DNA from: an uncultured Collinsella sp.
GTDB taxonomy: Bacteria > Actinomycetota > Coriobacteriia > Coriobacteriales > Coriobacteriaceae
Direction: 5' to 3'
Length of the DNA stretch: 64,000 nt
Assembly (NCBI GenBank): GCA_947002045.1
Contig: CAMQJB010000004.1
Coordinates: 1-64,000, forward strand
Below the pieces are notes generated by a model. It made no database searches and was not told the DNA's origin. It saw only the letters and a list, made by a program, of their open reading frames with translations. Shown here piece after piece: positions 16,084 to 25,500 of the stretch. The position numbers and the translations under genes are program-made. How positions within the stretch are numbered: the stretch's first letter is position 1; every line of letters starts with the position of its first letter.

Positions 16084-17175
16084 ATGGATTCTCTCAACGA
16101 TTTGAACGAGCGCGTCGACGCCTTTGTCGGCACCAGCTCCTTCGAGACGCCTGCCGCGACGAACGACCAAGCCCCCATCGATGTTCCCGCCGAGGTTCAC
16201 GAGGACATCGTCGCCTCGGTCGACTTCTCCGAGGTTGAGCTTGCAGACGAATTTACCGAGCCCCAGGTGGCCGTAACTCCCAACGGCCTTTTGCCCATGG
16301 AGCCGCTGCCCATCGACGGGCGTCTGCGCAAGGCAGCCCTCCGTATGCCCGATGAGATCGAGGAGGCCAGCGGCTTTACGCTCTTTGGCCGCCGCATCAA
16401 ATCGCTCATCTACACCACCGACGTGGCGGTCATCCGCAACTCCAATGCCGACGCCGTGTTTGCCGTCTACCCCTTCACGCCGCAGCCCGCCATTACGCAA
16501 GCGTTGCTGACTGTTGCCGAGTGCCCGGTCTTTGTGGGCGTTGGCGGCGGCACCACCACCGGTAAGCGTTCCGTGCAGATGGCGGCCGTATCCGAGATGC
16601 AGGGCGCGGCGGGCTGCGTGGTCAACTCCCCCGCTACTGCCGAGATGGTCGAGCACATCACCAACATCGCCGACATCCCCGTCATCGCCACGGTCGTTCG
16701 CTGCGACGACGATGCTCACGCCAAGGTGCGCGCCGGAGCCAAGATTCTCAACATCGCCGCCGGCAAAAACACGCCCCAGGTCCTGCGCGAGCTGCGCGAG
16801 CACTATCCCAACCTGCCGCTCATCGCACCGGGCGGCAAGACGCCCGAGAGCATCCGTGAAACCATCGCCGCTGGCGCCAACGCCATCATCTGGACGCCGC
16901 CTTCGGCCCAGCAGCTTCAGACCGACATGATGCAGCGATACCGCAAGATGAAAGAAGACGCCACGCCCGTCATCTCGCGCGACGATGTGCCCATTATCGA
17001 CCAGGTCGCCGCCGCCGAGGTTAGCCAGGTCGAGAACATGAATCCCGACGTGCCGATCCCCGACGAAGTCATCGAACGCGTCGCTTCGATCCACGATCAT
17101 ATCGAGGAGCGTCGCGCCAGCCGCGGACTCAAACCCTCGCTGCACGGCTTCTTCTTCCGCGGAAAGAAACGCTAG
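16084..17175 (+). CDS. Uncharacterised protein with barrel-like repeats
   Basis: A 363-residue protein without a confident family name. The first ~85 residues are acidic and probably flexible. Residues ~100-300 alternate beta and alpha and resemble a TIM-barrel phosphate-binding enzyme: FVGVGGGTTTGKRS, ADIPVIATVVRCDDD, AHAKVRAGAKILNIAAG, IAPGGKTPESIRETIAAGANAIIW. The last two blocks look like the late strands of KDPG-aldolase or nucleotide-sugar-type barrels. The C terminus is basic (RRASRGLK...RGKKR). There is no signal peptide. It has its own gap upstream and an intrinsic terminator downstream, so it is probably monocistronic. Confidence 0.65.
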   Translation: MDSLNDLNERVDAFVGTSSFETPAATNDQAPIDVPAEVHEDIVASVDFSEVELADEFTEPQVAVTPNGLLPMEPLPIDGRLRKAALRMPDEIEEASGFTLFGRRIKSLIYTTDVAVIRNSNADAVFAVYPFTPQPAITQALLTVAECPVFVGVGGGTTTGKRSVQMAAVSEMQGAAGCVVNSPATAEMVEHITNIADIPVIATVVRCDDDAHAKVRAGAKILNIAAGKNTPQVLRELREHYPNLPLIAPGGKTPESIRETIAAGANAIIWTPPSAQQLQTDMMQRYRKMKEDATPVISRDDVPIIDQVAAAEVSQVENMNPDVPIPDEVIERVASIHDHIEERRASRGLKPSLHGFFFRGKKR

Positions 17176-17186
17176 CCGCAGCAGCA

Positions 17187-17223
17187 AGGCCCGTCCCGCA
17201 AACAACGGGACGGGCCTTTTTCT
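17187..17223 (+). terminator. Intrinsic terminator
   Basis: AGGCCCGTCCCG (17187-17198) pairs with CGGGACGGGCCT (17206-17217), followed by TTTTTCTG on the plus strand, 11 bp after the stop of the barrel-like gene. Confidence 0.9.
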
Positions 17224-17283
17224 GTTATCGAATGTCGGGAGGGACAGGCGCAGCCGTTAAAACCGTCAGCCAGCCCACAAACG

Positions 17284-18174
17284 TTAGTCCACGCGCTTGT
17301 CGCCCATAAAGAAGACGGCCACCGTGCCAGGGCCGGTATGCGAGCCAATCAGAGCACCGATGCTATTGATCTCAATCTTACCTTTGAGCTGCGGAACCTG
17401 TTCCTCTATCAGTGCCGCAACGGCCTCGGCGTCCTCGCGGCACGCCGAGTGCGACATGATGCACTTGCCCGAATAATCCGCGCCGTCCTGCACATGCACC
17501 ATCACGGTCTTGGCCATCTCGGAGATCGCGCGCTTCTTGGTGCGAATCTTCTCGCGTGGCGCCAGCTCACCTTCGCAATCGACCGTCATAAGCGGGCAAA
17601 TCTTGAGCGCCGTGCCGATGATCGCGCTCGCGGTCGAAATGCGACCGCCGCGCAGGTAACTCGACAAATCGGTCGAGAAGAACCAGTGGTGCAGGTTGAG
17701 TTTATGCTCCTCAATCCAAGCGGCCGTCTCGTCGAGCGAAGCGCCGCTATCGCGAACGTCGGCGGCACATTCCGCCAGCAGGCCAAAGCCCGAAGACGCC
17801 GCCAGCGAGTCGATGACGCGTACCTTGCCGCCCTGGGGATAGCGATCCGCAAGCATCTGCGCCGCAACGCAGGCCGATCCATACGTGCCCGAAATACCCG
17901 ACGACAACGCCAGGTGCAGCACGTCTTTACCCTCGGCAACAAACGGCTCCCAAAACTCCTCGTACTCACCCACGCTCACCTGAGACGTCTTGGGCATGGC
18001 GCCCGCGGCAATCTGGGCAAAAAACTCGTCCGGCGCAATCGACTGATACAGATCGTCCGTATAGACAACATCGTCGATCTCGTAATGAAAACACACGACG
18101 GGGATATTGCGCGATTCAAAGAACTCGCGGGTTCGGTCGGCGGCGGATTCACAGGTCAGGACAAAATCACTCAT
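17284..18174 (-). CDS. DegV family fatty-acid-binding protein (second copy)
   Basis: A 296-residue DegV protein only distantly similar to the one at 2421-3281. Features are LTCESAADRTREFF at the N terminus, MPKTSQVSVGEYEEFW, LHLALSSGISGTYGSA and IDSLAASSGFGLL, the lipid-pocket blocks of the family. The ATG at 18174 has AAGGAG 8 bases upstream. It is transcribed divergently from fbp. Having two DegV/FakB paralogues in one genome is common and is usually explained by different acyl-chain preferences; that is family knowledge, not visible here. Confidence 0.9.
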   Translation of the reverse strand: MSDFVLTCESAADRTREFFESRNIPVVCFHYEIDDVVYTDDLYQSIAPDEFFAQIAAGAMPKTSQVSVGEYEEFWEPFVAEGKDVLHLALSSGISGTYGSACVAAQMLADRYPQGGKVRVIDSLAASSGFGLLAECAADVRDSGASLDETAAWIEEHKLNLHHWFFSTDLSSYLRGGRISTASAIIGTALKICPLMTVDCEGELAPREKIRTKKRAISEMAKTVMVHVQDGADYSGKCIMSHSACREDAEAVAALIEEQVPQLKGKIEINSIGALIGSHTGPGTVAVFFMGDKRVD

Positions 18175-18492
18175 ATGAGGCTCCTTACTCATTACTGCGC
18201 AAATTATCGCACAGCAATCGTGAATACGGTACAAATGTCCACTATTTACCAAATTGAACCAAAGGTAGTGAACATCTTTACCGTTATCATCCCTATCGAT
18301 CCCGGAGGTATGCGCCTGCAAAAACGACCCCGCGTCTCCATTCAACCGCCATATCTACCTCAACTAAATCGATTTACCAAACCGTTCGGCCAACAATTTG
18401 ACCTCCCATCTCCAATCGAAACAAAAGCGGCGCATACTGATAAACGTTTGACGCTGTTTGTCAGTTTTACCAACCACATCGGAAGGTGCCTC
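18175..18492. other. Divergent intergenic region, degV-fbp
   Basis: A 318-bp AT-richer gap between divergent genes, so it should hold both promoters. GATAAT near 18205 on the minus strand could be a degV -10 box, and TTGACG near 18448 a -35 for fbp, but neither has a good partner at 16-18 bp. The in-frame extension of fbp through this gap lacks coding character. Nothing else was recognised. Confidence 0.4.
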
Positions 18493-20409
18493 ATGGTCGC
18501 ATTCGATCGCAATCCGCAAGACTTCAAGTATCTGCGCCTGCTGTCGAGACAGTTCCCCACCGAGCAATCCGCATTCACCGAAATCATCAACCTCTCAGCC
18601 ATCCTCAACCTGCCCAAGGGCACCGAGCATTTTATGAGCGATGTGCATGGCGAATACGAAGCCTTTATGCACATCCTCAACAACTGCTCGGGTGTTGTGC
18701 GCGAGCATGTCGACGAGATCTTTGGCGACACGCTCTCCTTTGACGAAAAGGGCGAGCTGTGCACGCTCATCTACTATCCGCGCGAGAAGATCGATCTTGT
18801 CCGCAGCCGGCGCGAGGACTCGCCCACCTGGTACAAGACCATGCTCGACCAGCTCATTGTGGTTGCCCGCTCGCTTTCGAGCCGTTATACCCGCTCCAAG
18901 GTGCGTAAGGCCATCCCGCGCGATTACGCCTACATCATCGACGAGTTGCTGCACACGCATCCGGATGAGAACAACTACCGCGTGCGGTATCACGAGCGCA
19001 TTATCGAATCCATTCTGGAGACCGCCAGCGCCGACGACTTTATCGAGTCGCTTGCTTCACTCATCAAGCGCCTCGCCGTCGACCACCTGCACTTGGTGGG
19101 CGACATCTTCGACCGTGGCGGCGGCGCGGCCAAAATTATGGACCGCCTGCTCACCTATCATTCGCTCGATATTCAGTGGGGTAACCACGATCTGCTGTGG
19201 ATGGGCGCTGCGGCCGGTGAGCCCGCCTGCATCGCCACGGTGCTGCGCAACAACCTGCGCTACGACAATTACGAGATCCTCGAGAACGACTACGGCATCT
19301 CGCTGCGCGAGCTTGTCGCCTTCGCCGACGCCACCTATACCGCCGGCGAGTCCATCACCCCGCTGATCAAGGCCATCAACGTGCTGCTCTTTAAACTCGA
19401 GGGCCAGATTATCCAGCGTCACCCCGAGTTCGACATGACCGACCGCCTGCTGCTCGACAAGATCGACCACGACACCGGCACGGTCACGCTCGCCGACGGC
19501 AGCGTGTGGCCGCTCACGACCAACGATTTCCCCACCGTCGACCCGACGGACCCCTACACGCTCACGCCCCAGGAACAGCACATCATCGACAAGCTCGTGT
19601 CCGAGTTTATCACCGCCGATCATCTGCATCGCCATATCGATTTCCTCTACACCCACGGCTCGATGTACAAGGTCACCAACGGCAACCTGCTGTTCCATGG
19701 CTGCGTGCCGCTCAACGAAGACGGCACCTTTAGCAGCATGAACTGCCTGGGTACCTGGCACGCCGGTCGCGATTATCTCGATTTTTGCGACCGCATCGCC
19801 CGCCGCGCCTGGCGCGTGGGCGACCGCGACGCCCTCGACTGGATGTGGTACCTGTGGATCGGCTTTAACTCACCCGCGAGCGGACGCCTGGTGCGTACCT
19901 TTGAGCGCGCCTATATCGCCGATAAGAGCACGTGGGTCGAGCCGATGGACCCGTACTATACGCTCACCACGTCCTCGTCCGTTTGCGACGACATCATGCG
20001 CGAGTTCAACGTCGCCCCCATGGCCTGCTCGCCGACGGGGCACATCATCAACGGCCATACCCCGGTCAAAACTACCAAGGGCGAGCAGCCCATCCGCGCC
20101 AACGGTAAGCTGCTGGTCATCGATGGCGGCTTCTGCCGCGCCTACCATCCCAAGACGGGCATCGCCGGCTACACGCTTATCTCCAGTTCTCGCGGATGCC
20201 GCCTTAAGTCGCACCAGGCCTTTACCACGGTTGCCGAGGCGCTCACGCGCAACGTGGACATCGAGAGCGAGACCAACCGCTTTGACCAGGCCGACCGTCG
20301 CCGCATGGTGAGTGACACCGATACCGGCGCCAAGATCCGCAGCCAGATCCAGGACCTACGCCAACTGCTCGATGCATATAGAAACGGTGCTATCGAGGAG
20401 CGCGCCTAG
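18493..20409 (+). CDS. fbp: Class III fructose-1,6-bisphosphatase
   Basis: A 638-residue enzyme of the Firmicutes-type FBPase family, a metallophosphatase-fold protein that hydrolyses fructose-1,6-bisphosphate in gluconeogenesis. Visible metal-binding motifs are MSDVHGEYEAF, HLVGDIFDRGG, QWGNHDLLWMG and, towards the C terminus, IINGHTPVK. The whole family length is present. The ATG at 18493 is preceded by GGAAGG at 6 bases. The reading frame is open far upstream, but that region is antisense to degV and has no ribosome site. The gtrA genes follow on the same strand. Confidence 0.95.
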   Translation: MVAFDRNPQDFKYLRLLSRQFPTEQSAFTEIINLSAILNLPKGTEHFMSDVHGEYEAFMHILNNCSGVVREHVDEIFGDTLSFDEKGELCTLIYYPREKIDLVRSRREDSPTWYKTMLDQLIVVARSLSSRYTRSKVRKAIPRDYAYIIDELLHTHPDENNYRVRYHERIIESILETASADDFIESLASLIKRLAVDHLHLVGDIFDRGGGAAKIMDRLLTYHSLDIQWGNHDLLWMGAAAGEPACIATVLRNNLRYDNYEILENDYGISLRELVAFADATYTAGESITPLIKAINVLLFKLEGQIIQRHPEFDMTDRLLLDKIDHDTGTVTLADGSVWPLTTNDFPTVDPTDPYTLTPQEQHIIDKLVSEFITADHLHRHIDFLYTHGSMYKVTNGNLLFHGCVPLNEDGTFSSMNCLGTWHAGRDYLDFCDRIARRAWRVGDRDALDWMWYLWIGFNSPASGRLVRTFERAYIADKSTWVEPMDPYYTLTTSSSVCDDIMREFNVAPMACSPTGHIINGHTPVKTTKGEQPIRANGKLLVIDGGFCRAYHPKTGIAGYTLISSSRGCRLKSHQAFTTVAEALTRNVDIESETNRFDQADRRRMVSDTDTGAKIRSQIQDLRQLLDAYRNGAIEERA

Positions 20410-20487
20410 CTCCACCCGCGGGGATTGGCTAAACTTGCTGAGTTTGTCATCCCCGCGGCGCTCCGGCGCCACTCTAAGGCAGGTACC

Positions 20488-20883
20488 ATGCAAAAGCTCC
20501 TTGCGCAGATCATGAAGTTTGGCGTCGTCGGCGTCGTCGCCACCGTCATCGACTTTGGCATCATGAATCTGCTCCACTACGGTTTGGGCCTCAATATCCT
20601 GATCGCCAATACCAGCGGCTTTATCGTCTCGCTCATCTTTAACTACGTCGCGAGCATGAAGTACGTGTTTGCGCACAAGGAGGGCATGAGCCGCCACCGC
20701 GAGTTCATCATCTTTGTCGTGCTGTCCGTGATCGGCTTGGCGCTCAACGACGGCATCGTGCTGGCGCTCAACGCCGGCCTGGGGCTCGAGGCCAATATCG
20801 CCAAGATTTGCGCCACCGCGCTGGTCATGGTCTACAACTTTGTGACCCGAAAGATCTTCCTGGAGGGCGAGGAGACCAAGTAG
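20488..20883 (+). CDS. GtrA family membrane protein
   Basis: A 131-residue protein with four predicted membrane helices, the size and pattern of GtrA. GtrA-like proteins help move lipid-linked sugars across the membrane for cell-wall or O-antigen glycosylation. Typical blocks are KFGVVGVVATVIDFGIMNLL at the N terminus, the FNYVASMKYVF segment between helices 2 and 3, and FVTRKIFL at the end. AAGGCAGG precedes the ATG at 20488. No glycosyltransferase partner is adjacent. A second gtrA-like gene starts 220 bp downstream. Confidence 0.88.
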   Translation: MQKLLAQIMKFGVVGVVATVIDFGIMNLLHYGLGLNILIANTSGFIVSLIFNYVASMKYVFAHKEGMSRHREFIIFVVLSVIGLALNDGIVLALNAGLGLEANIAKICATALVMVYNFVTRKIFLEGEETK

Positions 20884-20906
20884 CTCGACCTCCTCGTTGC
20901 ACTACG

Positions 20907-20952
20907 GGGCCCACGGACGATGCGCATCGAGTGCTGCGTTGTTCGTGGGCCC
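20907..20952 (+). terminator. Stem-loop between the two gtrA genes
   Basis: GGGCCCACGGAC (20907-20918) pairs with GTTCGTGGGCCC (20941-20952) with one G-U pair. There is no clear T tract, so termination is plausible but may be weak. Confidence 0.5.
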
Positions 20953-21103
20953 TGCTCGTTTGCGGGAAGATTTGCAACGTTTGCGGATTACCTCTTGAAT
21001 ATTTGGCGAGTTCGTATAGTTCTTGCCAAAGACCTTACGTTTCCCTTGCAAAAGCTCTAAAGTATCTCGTTGCTCGATTCGTCAACGCATTGGATGTGAT
21101 TAC

Positions 21104-21511
21104 GTGCGCAAGGCACTGGCACAACCTCATACCAAGCAGTTCCTCAAGTTCGCTGTCGTGGGTCTTATCTCCTTTGGCATCGACTGGGGCATGCTCATTG
21201 CACTCGTCGAGCTGTTCCACCTCGACTTTTTGATGAGCACCACGATCTCGTTTATCACGTCCGTCGTGGTCAACTACTGGCTCAGCATGAAGTACGTGTT
21301 CGACCATCGCGAGGGCATGAGCCGCAAGCGCGAGTTTACGATCTTCACCATCCTGTCGGTGATTGGCCTGGGTCTCAACGATCTGTACATGTTTGTGGGC
21401 GTCACGTTTTTGAGCATCGGCTACCAGGCCATGAAGGCCATCGCCACGTTCCTGGTCACCTGGTACAACTACTTTAGCCGTCGCTTCTTCCTCGAGGGCG
21501 CGCAGTCGTAG
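21104..21511 (+). CDS. GtrA family membrane protein (second copy)
   Basis: A 135-residue GtrA homologue with four hydrophobic segments. It shares with its neighbour the blocks FLKFAVVGLISFGIDWGM, NYWLSMKYVFDHREGMSRKR and WYNYFSRRFFLEG, so the pair arose by tandem duplication. The start is chosen as GTG 21104 (TTGGATG upstream at 6 bases). A longer frame from a TTG at 21023 adds residues that do not look like GtrA. A strong terminator follows 26 bp after the stop. Confidence 0.82.
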   Translation: MRKALAQPHTKQFLKFAVVGLISFGIDWGMLIALVELFHLDFLMSTTISFITSVVVNYWLSMKYVFDHREGMSRKREFTIFTILSVIGLGLNDLYMFVGVTFLSIGYQAMKAIATFLVTWYNYFSRRFFLEGAQS

Positions 21512-21537
21512 TTTGTTCGACATTTGCTTAAAGGTAT

Positions 21538-21572
21538 AACCGGTTGGAATTCTCGTTCCAACCGGTTTTTTG
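21538..21572 (+). terminator. Intrinsic terminator after gtrA pair
   Basis: AACCGGTTGGAA (21538-21549) pairs with TTCCAACCGG(TT) (from 21556), loop TTCTCG, followed by six T on the plus strand. Confidence 0.93.
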
Positions 21573-21688
21573 TTTACAGAGTCTGCCGAGGAAGGTGCAC
21601 GAGGCGGGCTACGGCGTCCCGTTCGCATAAAGACGGGCGGCTCGGATGTTTGTCCGAACCGCCCGCATGGCGTGTTATGTCGAGGCAT

Positions 21689-22576
21689 TTAGCCCGTTAC
21701 GTAATACCAGACGACACTGTCGCCGTTGTGTAGGACGTAGTTGCTGCACGCCGTGTTGGGCGCCACACCGTTAACGGAATACATCCAGCCACTCGTACCG
21801 CCGTGTTCCTTCTCGGCCAAACCGCCAATGGCGGCGACATACGTGCCGTACGACGAGCCATGTGCATTCACGGAAAGGCCCAGGGCGCACAGGGCATCGT
21901 AGGCAGTTGCGCCCTCATTAAAGGTGAAGGTGCCACCAGAAGACACGGGATTGCCCACAGCGCTCGATGTGACCGCAACCGTCACCGTGACGTAACCAGG
22001 CTGCTGCGAGCCGCCCTGATTGCCCGCAGAGGCGTTGCCACCGTTGGATGCAGACCCACCGCCAGACACCGAGCCGCCGCCCGAAGAAGAGCCGTCAGAA
22101 GAACTCGATCCACCGGCGGATTCGGAGCCCTGTCCAGCAGACGCGTTGTTGGACGTCTTGCCGCCCTTGTCTTCGGACTTCTTCTCCTTCGAATCCTTTT
22201 TGGAGTCCTTATCCGAAGATTCGGAATCGTCCTTGGATTCCGATTCATCCGACTCCTTGGATTCAGAGTCCACGGCACCAGAAGACGAGGAACCCGCCTC
22301 TGTCTTGTGAGAGGCAGCAGAGCCAGAGTCGGCAACGCTCTTCCCCGCCACGGCCCGAGTGATCCAATCGATGGACCAAGCACCGCTGGAAGAAGGTTGG
22401 ACAAAGCCTAGCGACACAACGATCAAAACGGTGCAGGCGGCTGTCAGAACGCCAACAAGTGCCTTGCGCCGAGGGGCGGACGCCGCCGAAGCGGCGCCCT
22501 TTTGCTTTACATCGTCAAGCTGGATGAACGACGAGTCGGGCTGCTTGGACTCGGCGTCCTGAGGCTTACTGGACAC
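21689..22576 (-). CDS. Membrane-anchored DUF4430 (transcobalamin-like C-terminal) protein
   Basis: A 295-residue protein. An N-terminal membrane segment (about 40-60, ALVGVLTAACTVLIVVSLGF) would anchor it with the rest outside. A long Ser/Asp/Lys/Gly low-complexity linker (about 80-190) follows. A C-terminal DUF4430 domain shows the usual blocks: FNEGATAYDAL, TYVAAIGGL, GWMYSVNG and the final NGDSVVWYYVTG. The same domain forms the cobalamin-binding beta-domain of intrinsic factor and transcobalamin. GTG 22576 is chosen because AGGTGAGG lies just upstream; GTG 22585, adjoining the previous stop, is an alternative. It directly follows the giant surface-protein gene, so both would be under the cobalamin riboswitch. 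Confidence 0.82.
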   Translation of the reverse strand: MSSKPQDAESKQPDSSFIQLDDVKQKGAASAASAPRRKALVGVLTAACTVLIVVSLGFVQPSSSGAWSIDWITRAVAGKSVADSGSAASHKTEAGSSSSGAVDSESKESDESESKDDSESSDKDSKKDSKEKKSEDKGGKTSNNASAGQGSESAGGSSSSDGSSSGGGSVSGGGSASNGGNASAGNQGGSQQPGYVTVTVAVTSSAVGNPVSSGGTFTFNEGATAYDALCALGLSVNAHGSSYGTYVAAIGGLAEKEHGGTSGWMYSVNGVAPNTACSNYVLHNGDSVVWYYVTG

Positions 22577-22585
22577 AGCCCTCAC

Positions 22586-25500
22586 CTACCGGCGCTTGGT
22601 GAACACGAACACGCCGATGACGGCGAGACCGATCACGCCAGCCGCCACGCCAGCGATGGCGAGCGGATTGAAGCCAGACTGCTGCGAGGGAGCCGCAGCG
22701 GACTTCTTGGCAGTGGTCGCTGCAGACGAGCCCGTGTCGGACTTGCCGGACTTGTCATCCTTCTTGCCGGACTTCTTGTCCTTCTTGCCGGACTTATCGG
22801 ATTTCTTCTTGGAATCCTTATCGTCCTTGGTCTCGGTCGTAGTCGTGGTAGACGACACCGGCTTCTTACCCGGAGCAACAGCACCGCCAGCCTGCTGGCC
22901 GTTTGTGCCGTTACCGGAGCCAGAACCAGCACCGGCATTACCCGAACCGCCGTTGCCGCCAGCGGAGCCAGAGCCACCGTTACCACCAGGGTTAACAGCA
23001 TTCTTGATCCACTTGGCATACAGCGTCATATCAGCCGTCACCGCAACGCTAAAGTCATATGCCTCCGTACAGGCCTCGTCGGTATACCAACCAGCGAAGG
23101 TGTAGCCTTCGCGCGTCGGATCGGCAGGCTTGGCGATAGAGCCGTTGGCGGCCGTAGTCTGAAAATCGACCTTGGACCCCTCGCCAGCGCTAAACGAAAC
23201 CTTAACGCCAGCATTCAGCTTAAACAGCGTGCCAGAGTCGTTAATGTAGTACAAGTTGCCCTGGGCATCACAAGCGATTGGCGAGTCACAGAAGTTGTAG
23301 TGGCCCGTTGCGCTAAACACACCAGAAGCCTCAGCGTCACCCAACTTGTAACGATATACGCCACCGCCTGAGGTGTAGTTAACGAAATCAGGGCTCTCGC
23401 CGTAGTTAACCGTGAAGTAGACATACGCGTCTTCGCCCTGGACACTTACGAGCGGAGCGCCCTTGATGCCGCCAGCAGGAAGCGCAGTGCCATCAGCAGA
23501 CGAAACCAGCGTCTTGGCAAAGTTGTTGGCCGGATCAATAATCGCCAGCGCAGAGCCGCCAGCAACCTCGCCGCCAACAATCAGCTTGCCATCATACGTC
23601 GTCGTAGGCACGCATGCACATCCCGTAAGGCCAAGGTCGACCACACGCTCCTCGGTAATAAGCGAAGCGGCATCCGCATCGCGTGAGTCGCCATCAGAAA
23701 TCGCCAAGACGTGCAGCTTGCCGTCGCGCGAGATTAGATAGGCATGGCTGTCGTCAGCCGAAAGCACACAGGTGGAGTTGACAACAGCACCAACCGAAAC
23801 CTTTCCGAGCACATCGCCCGAAGACTTGCTGAGCATCTCGACGGTACCGGCACTGGTGGGAACCAAGACAAAGTCATCGCCCACCGTCGCGCCCGTCCAG
23901 TAATAACCCTCGTCGGCATTGACATGCTGCCAAGAAACAGCGCCGGTCAGGATGTTAATACGCGTCAGATGACCGTTATTGTACGTACCCTTTCCATAGT
24001 CGACATCAACGGTGCCGACATAGAGGTAATTGCCATCAATTGTCAGCTGAGAATTCGACTGAGCAGTCTCGCTCACGGAGTCGGTGACCCAAACCGTTGT
24101 GAGCGCGTCAGCCGTCAGAGCCTGGACCGCACCGCCGTCAAGCGGAACAATAACTAAACCGTTCGCATAAATCGGGCGCGAGGTGTAACCGACCGCAGTC
24201 TTAAGATTCGACTCGGCAAGGACCTTGCCCGACTTGGCGTCAATCTTTAGCAAACGCTTGTTGACGGCAAGATACACGTTGCCGTTCACGACAATAGGTT
24301 CACTCGCGTTGGGATACGCCGAACCAGAATACGCCTTCCAGTCGAACGTCCAAGAGCTCGCTAGCGCACCCGTAGGCGTCGAAACGTTCTCGACCGCCGC
24401 ATTGGACTTGCCGTCCCAATCGGACTTCCAATCGGTCGGACGCGGGGCGCTCGGATTGACTACGACCTCGTCGGGATTAGGCACCGTATCGCCGGCAGCA
24501 TAAGCCCAGACGATCTTGTCACGCGACTTGAGCACGTAGTCACTATCGAGCTGAGAACCGGGAACACCGTTAACAAAGTACGACCAAGCGCCGGCCAACT
24601 TAGTGCCATCAAGCGGAGAGACAAGGCTGTGAACGCCCCAGAAGCCCAGCTGATCGTACATCTCGGACTTGATGCCCAAGGCATCAAAGTAGGCGGCAGT
24701 GGCGTCCTTGATCGTCGTGCCCCCAACAAACACCTGCTTCGAAGGATCGGTCCAGCGCTGTGCCTTATCGTCCTTCTTGCCGATGATCTCCATCGAGACA
24801 GAAACCTGACCGGGCATGGTGCCATCGGAACCATAGACCCAGGCAATCTCATCGCCGGCCTTGAGCGTGTAGTTGCCGGCGCCGACATTGGCCATCTTGC
24901 CGTTGACAAAGAACTGCCAGTATTTCCAGGTACTCTCGTTAACCTGCTCGGTCGAAAGCGTCACGTTCTTTTCGAACGGCGAGGTCAACGAATTGAGGAA
25001 CCAACCGTACGAGCCCGTGCCAGTGTCGGCGCCAATACCGACCTGCTTAAAGACCTGCTCGGAAAGATCGGCGGCAGTTGCGCCCTCTTCCACCAGCGAG
25101 GTCGTAGGTTGCGCCCACGTCTGCTGAGCACCTGAAGCGTCCTGACCGACAACGGTACAGCTTACCGAAAGCTGGTCGGTGGGCGCAGCGTCACCGTACT
25201 TCGAGTAACACCAGACGACAGAGTCGCCCGCCTCGAGCTTGTAGTTGCCAGCGCCCACCGACGCAGCGACGCCGTTGATGAATAGTTGCCAATAGGCACC
25301 CGTAGCATGGTCGTATGCAAGGGTGCGATCGGCATCGAAAGGCGACGTAATGGAATTGAGCACCCAACCCCAAGAGCCGTTGGGGTCGTAGTCGGCCTTG
25401 AGGCCAGCCTGCTTAAAGAGCTCCTCGGAAAGATCGGCGGCAGTCGAGCCGTTCTTGAGCGTGTACTGCGAAGCGGCAGCCCACGTCTGCTGCTTGCCCT

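Noticed and set aside
17338..18492. A 385-codon in-frame extension of fbp
   Set aside because: It runs antisense through degV and a non-coding gap, lacks a ribosome site and has no resemblance to FBPase; GGAAGG before ATG 18493 sets the start.
22586..22700. LPXTG sortase signal at the end of the giant surface protein
   Set aside because: The C terminus has a membrane helix and a KRR tail but no LPXTG-like motif before it, so only a membrane-anchor call is made.
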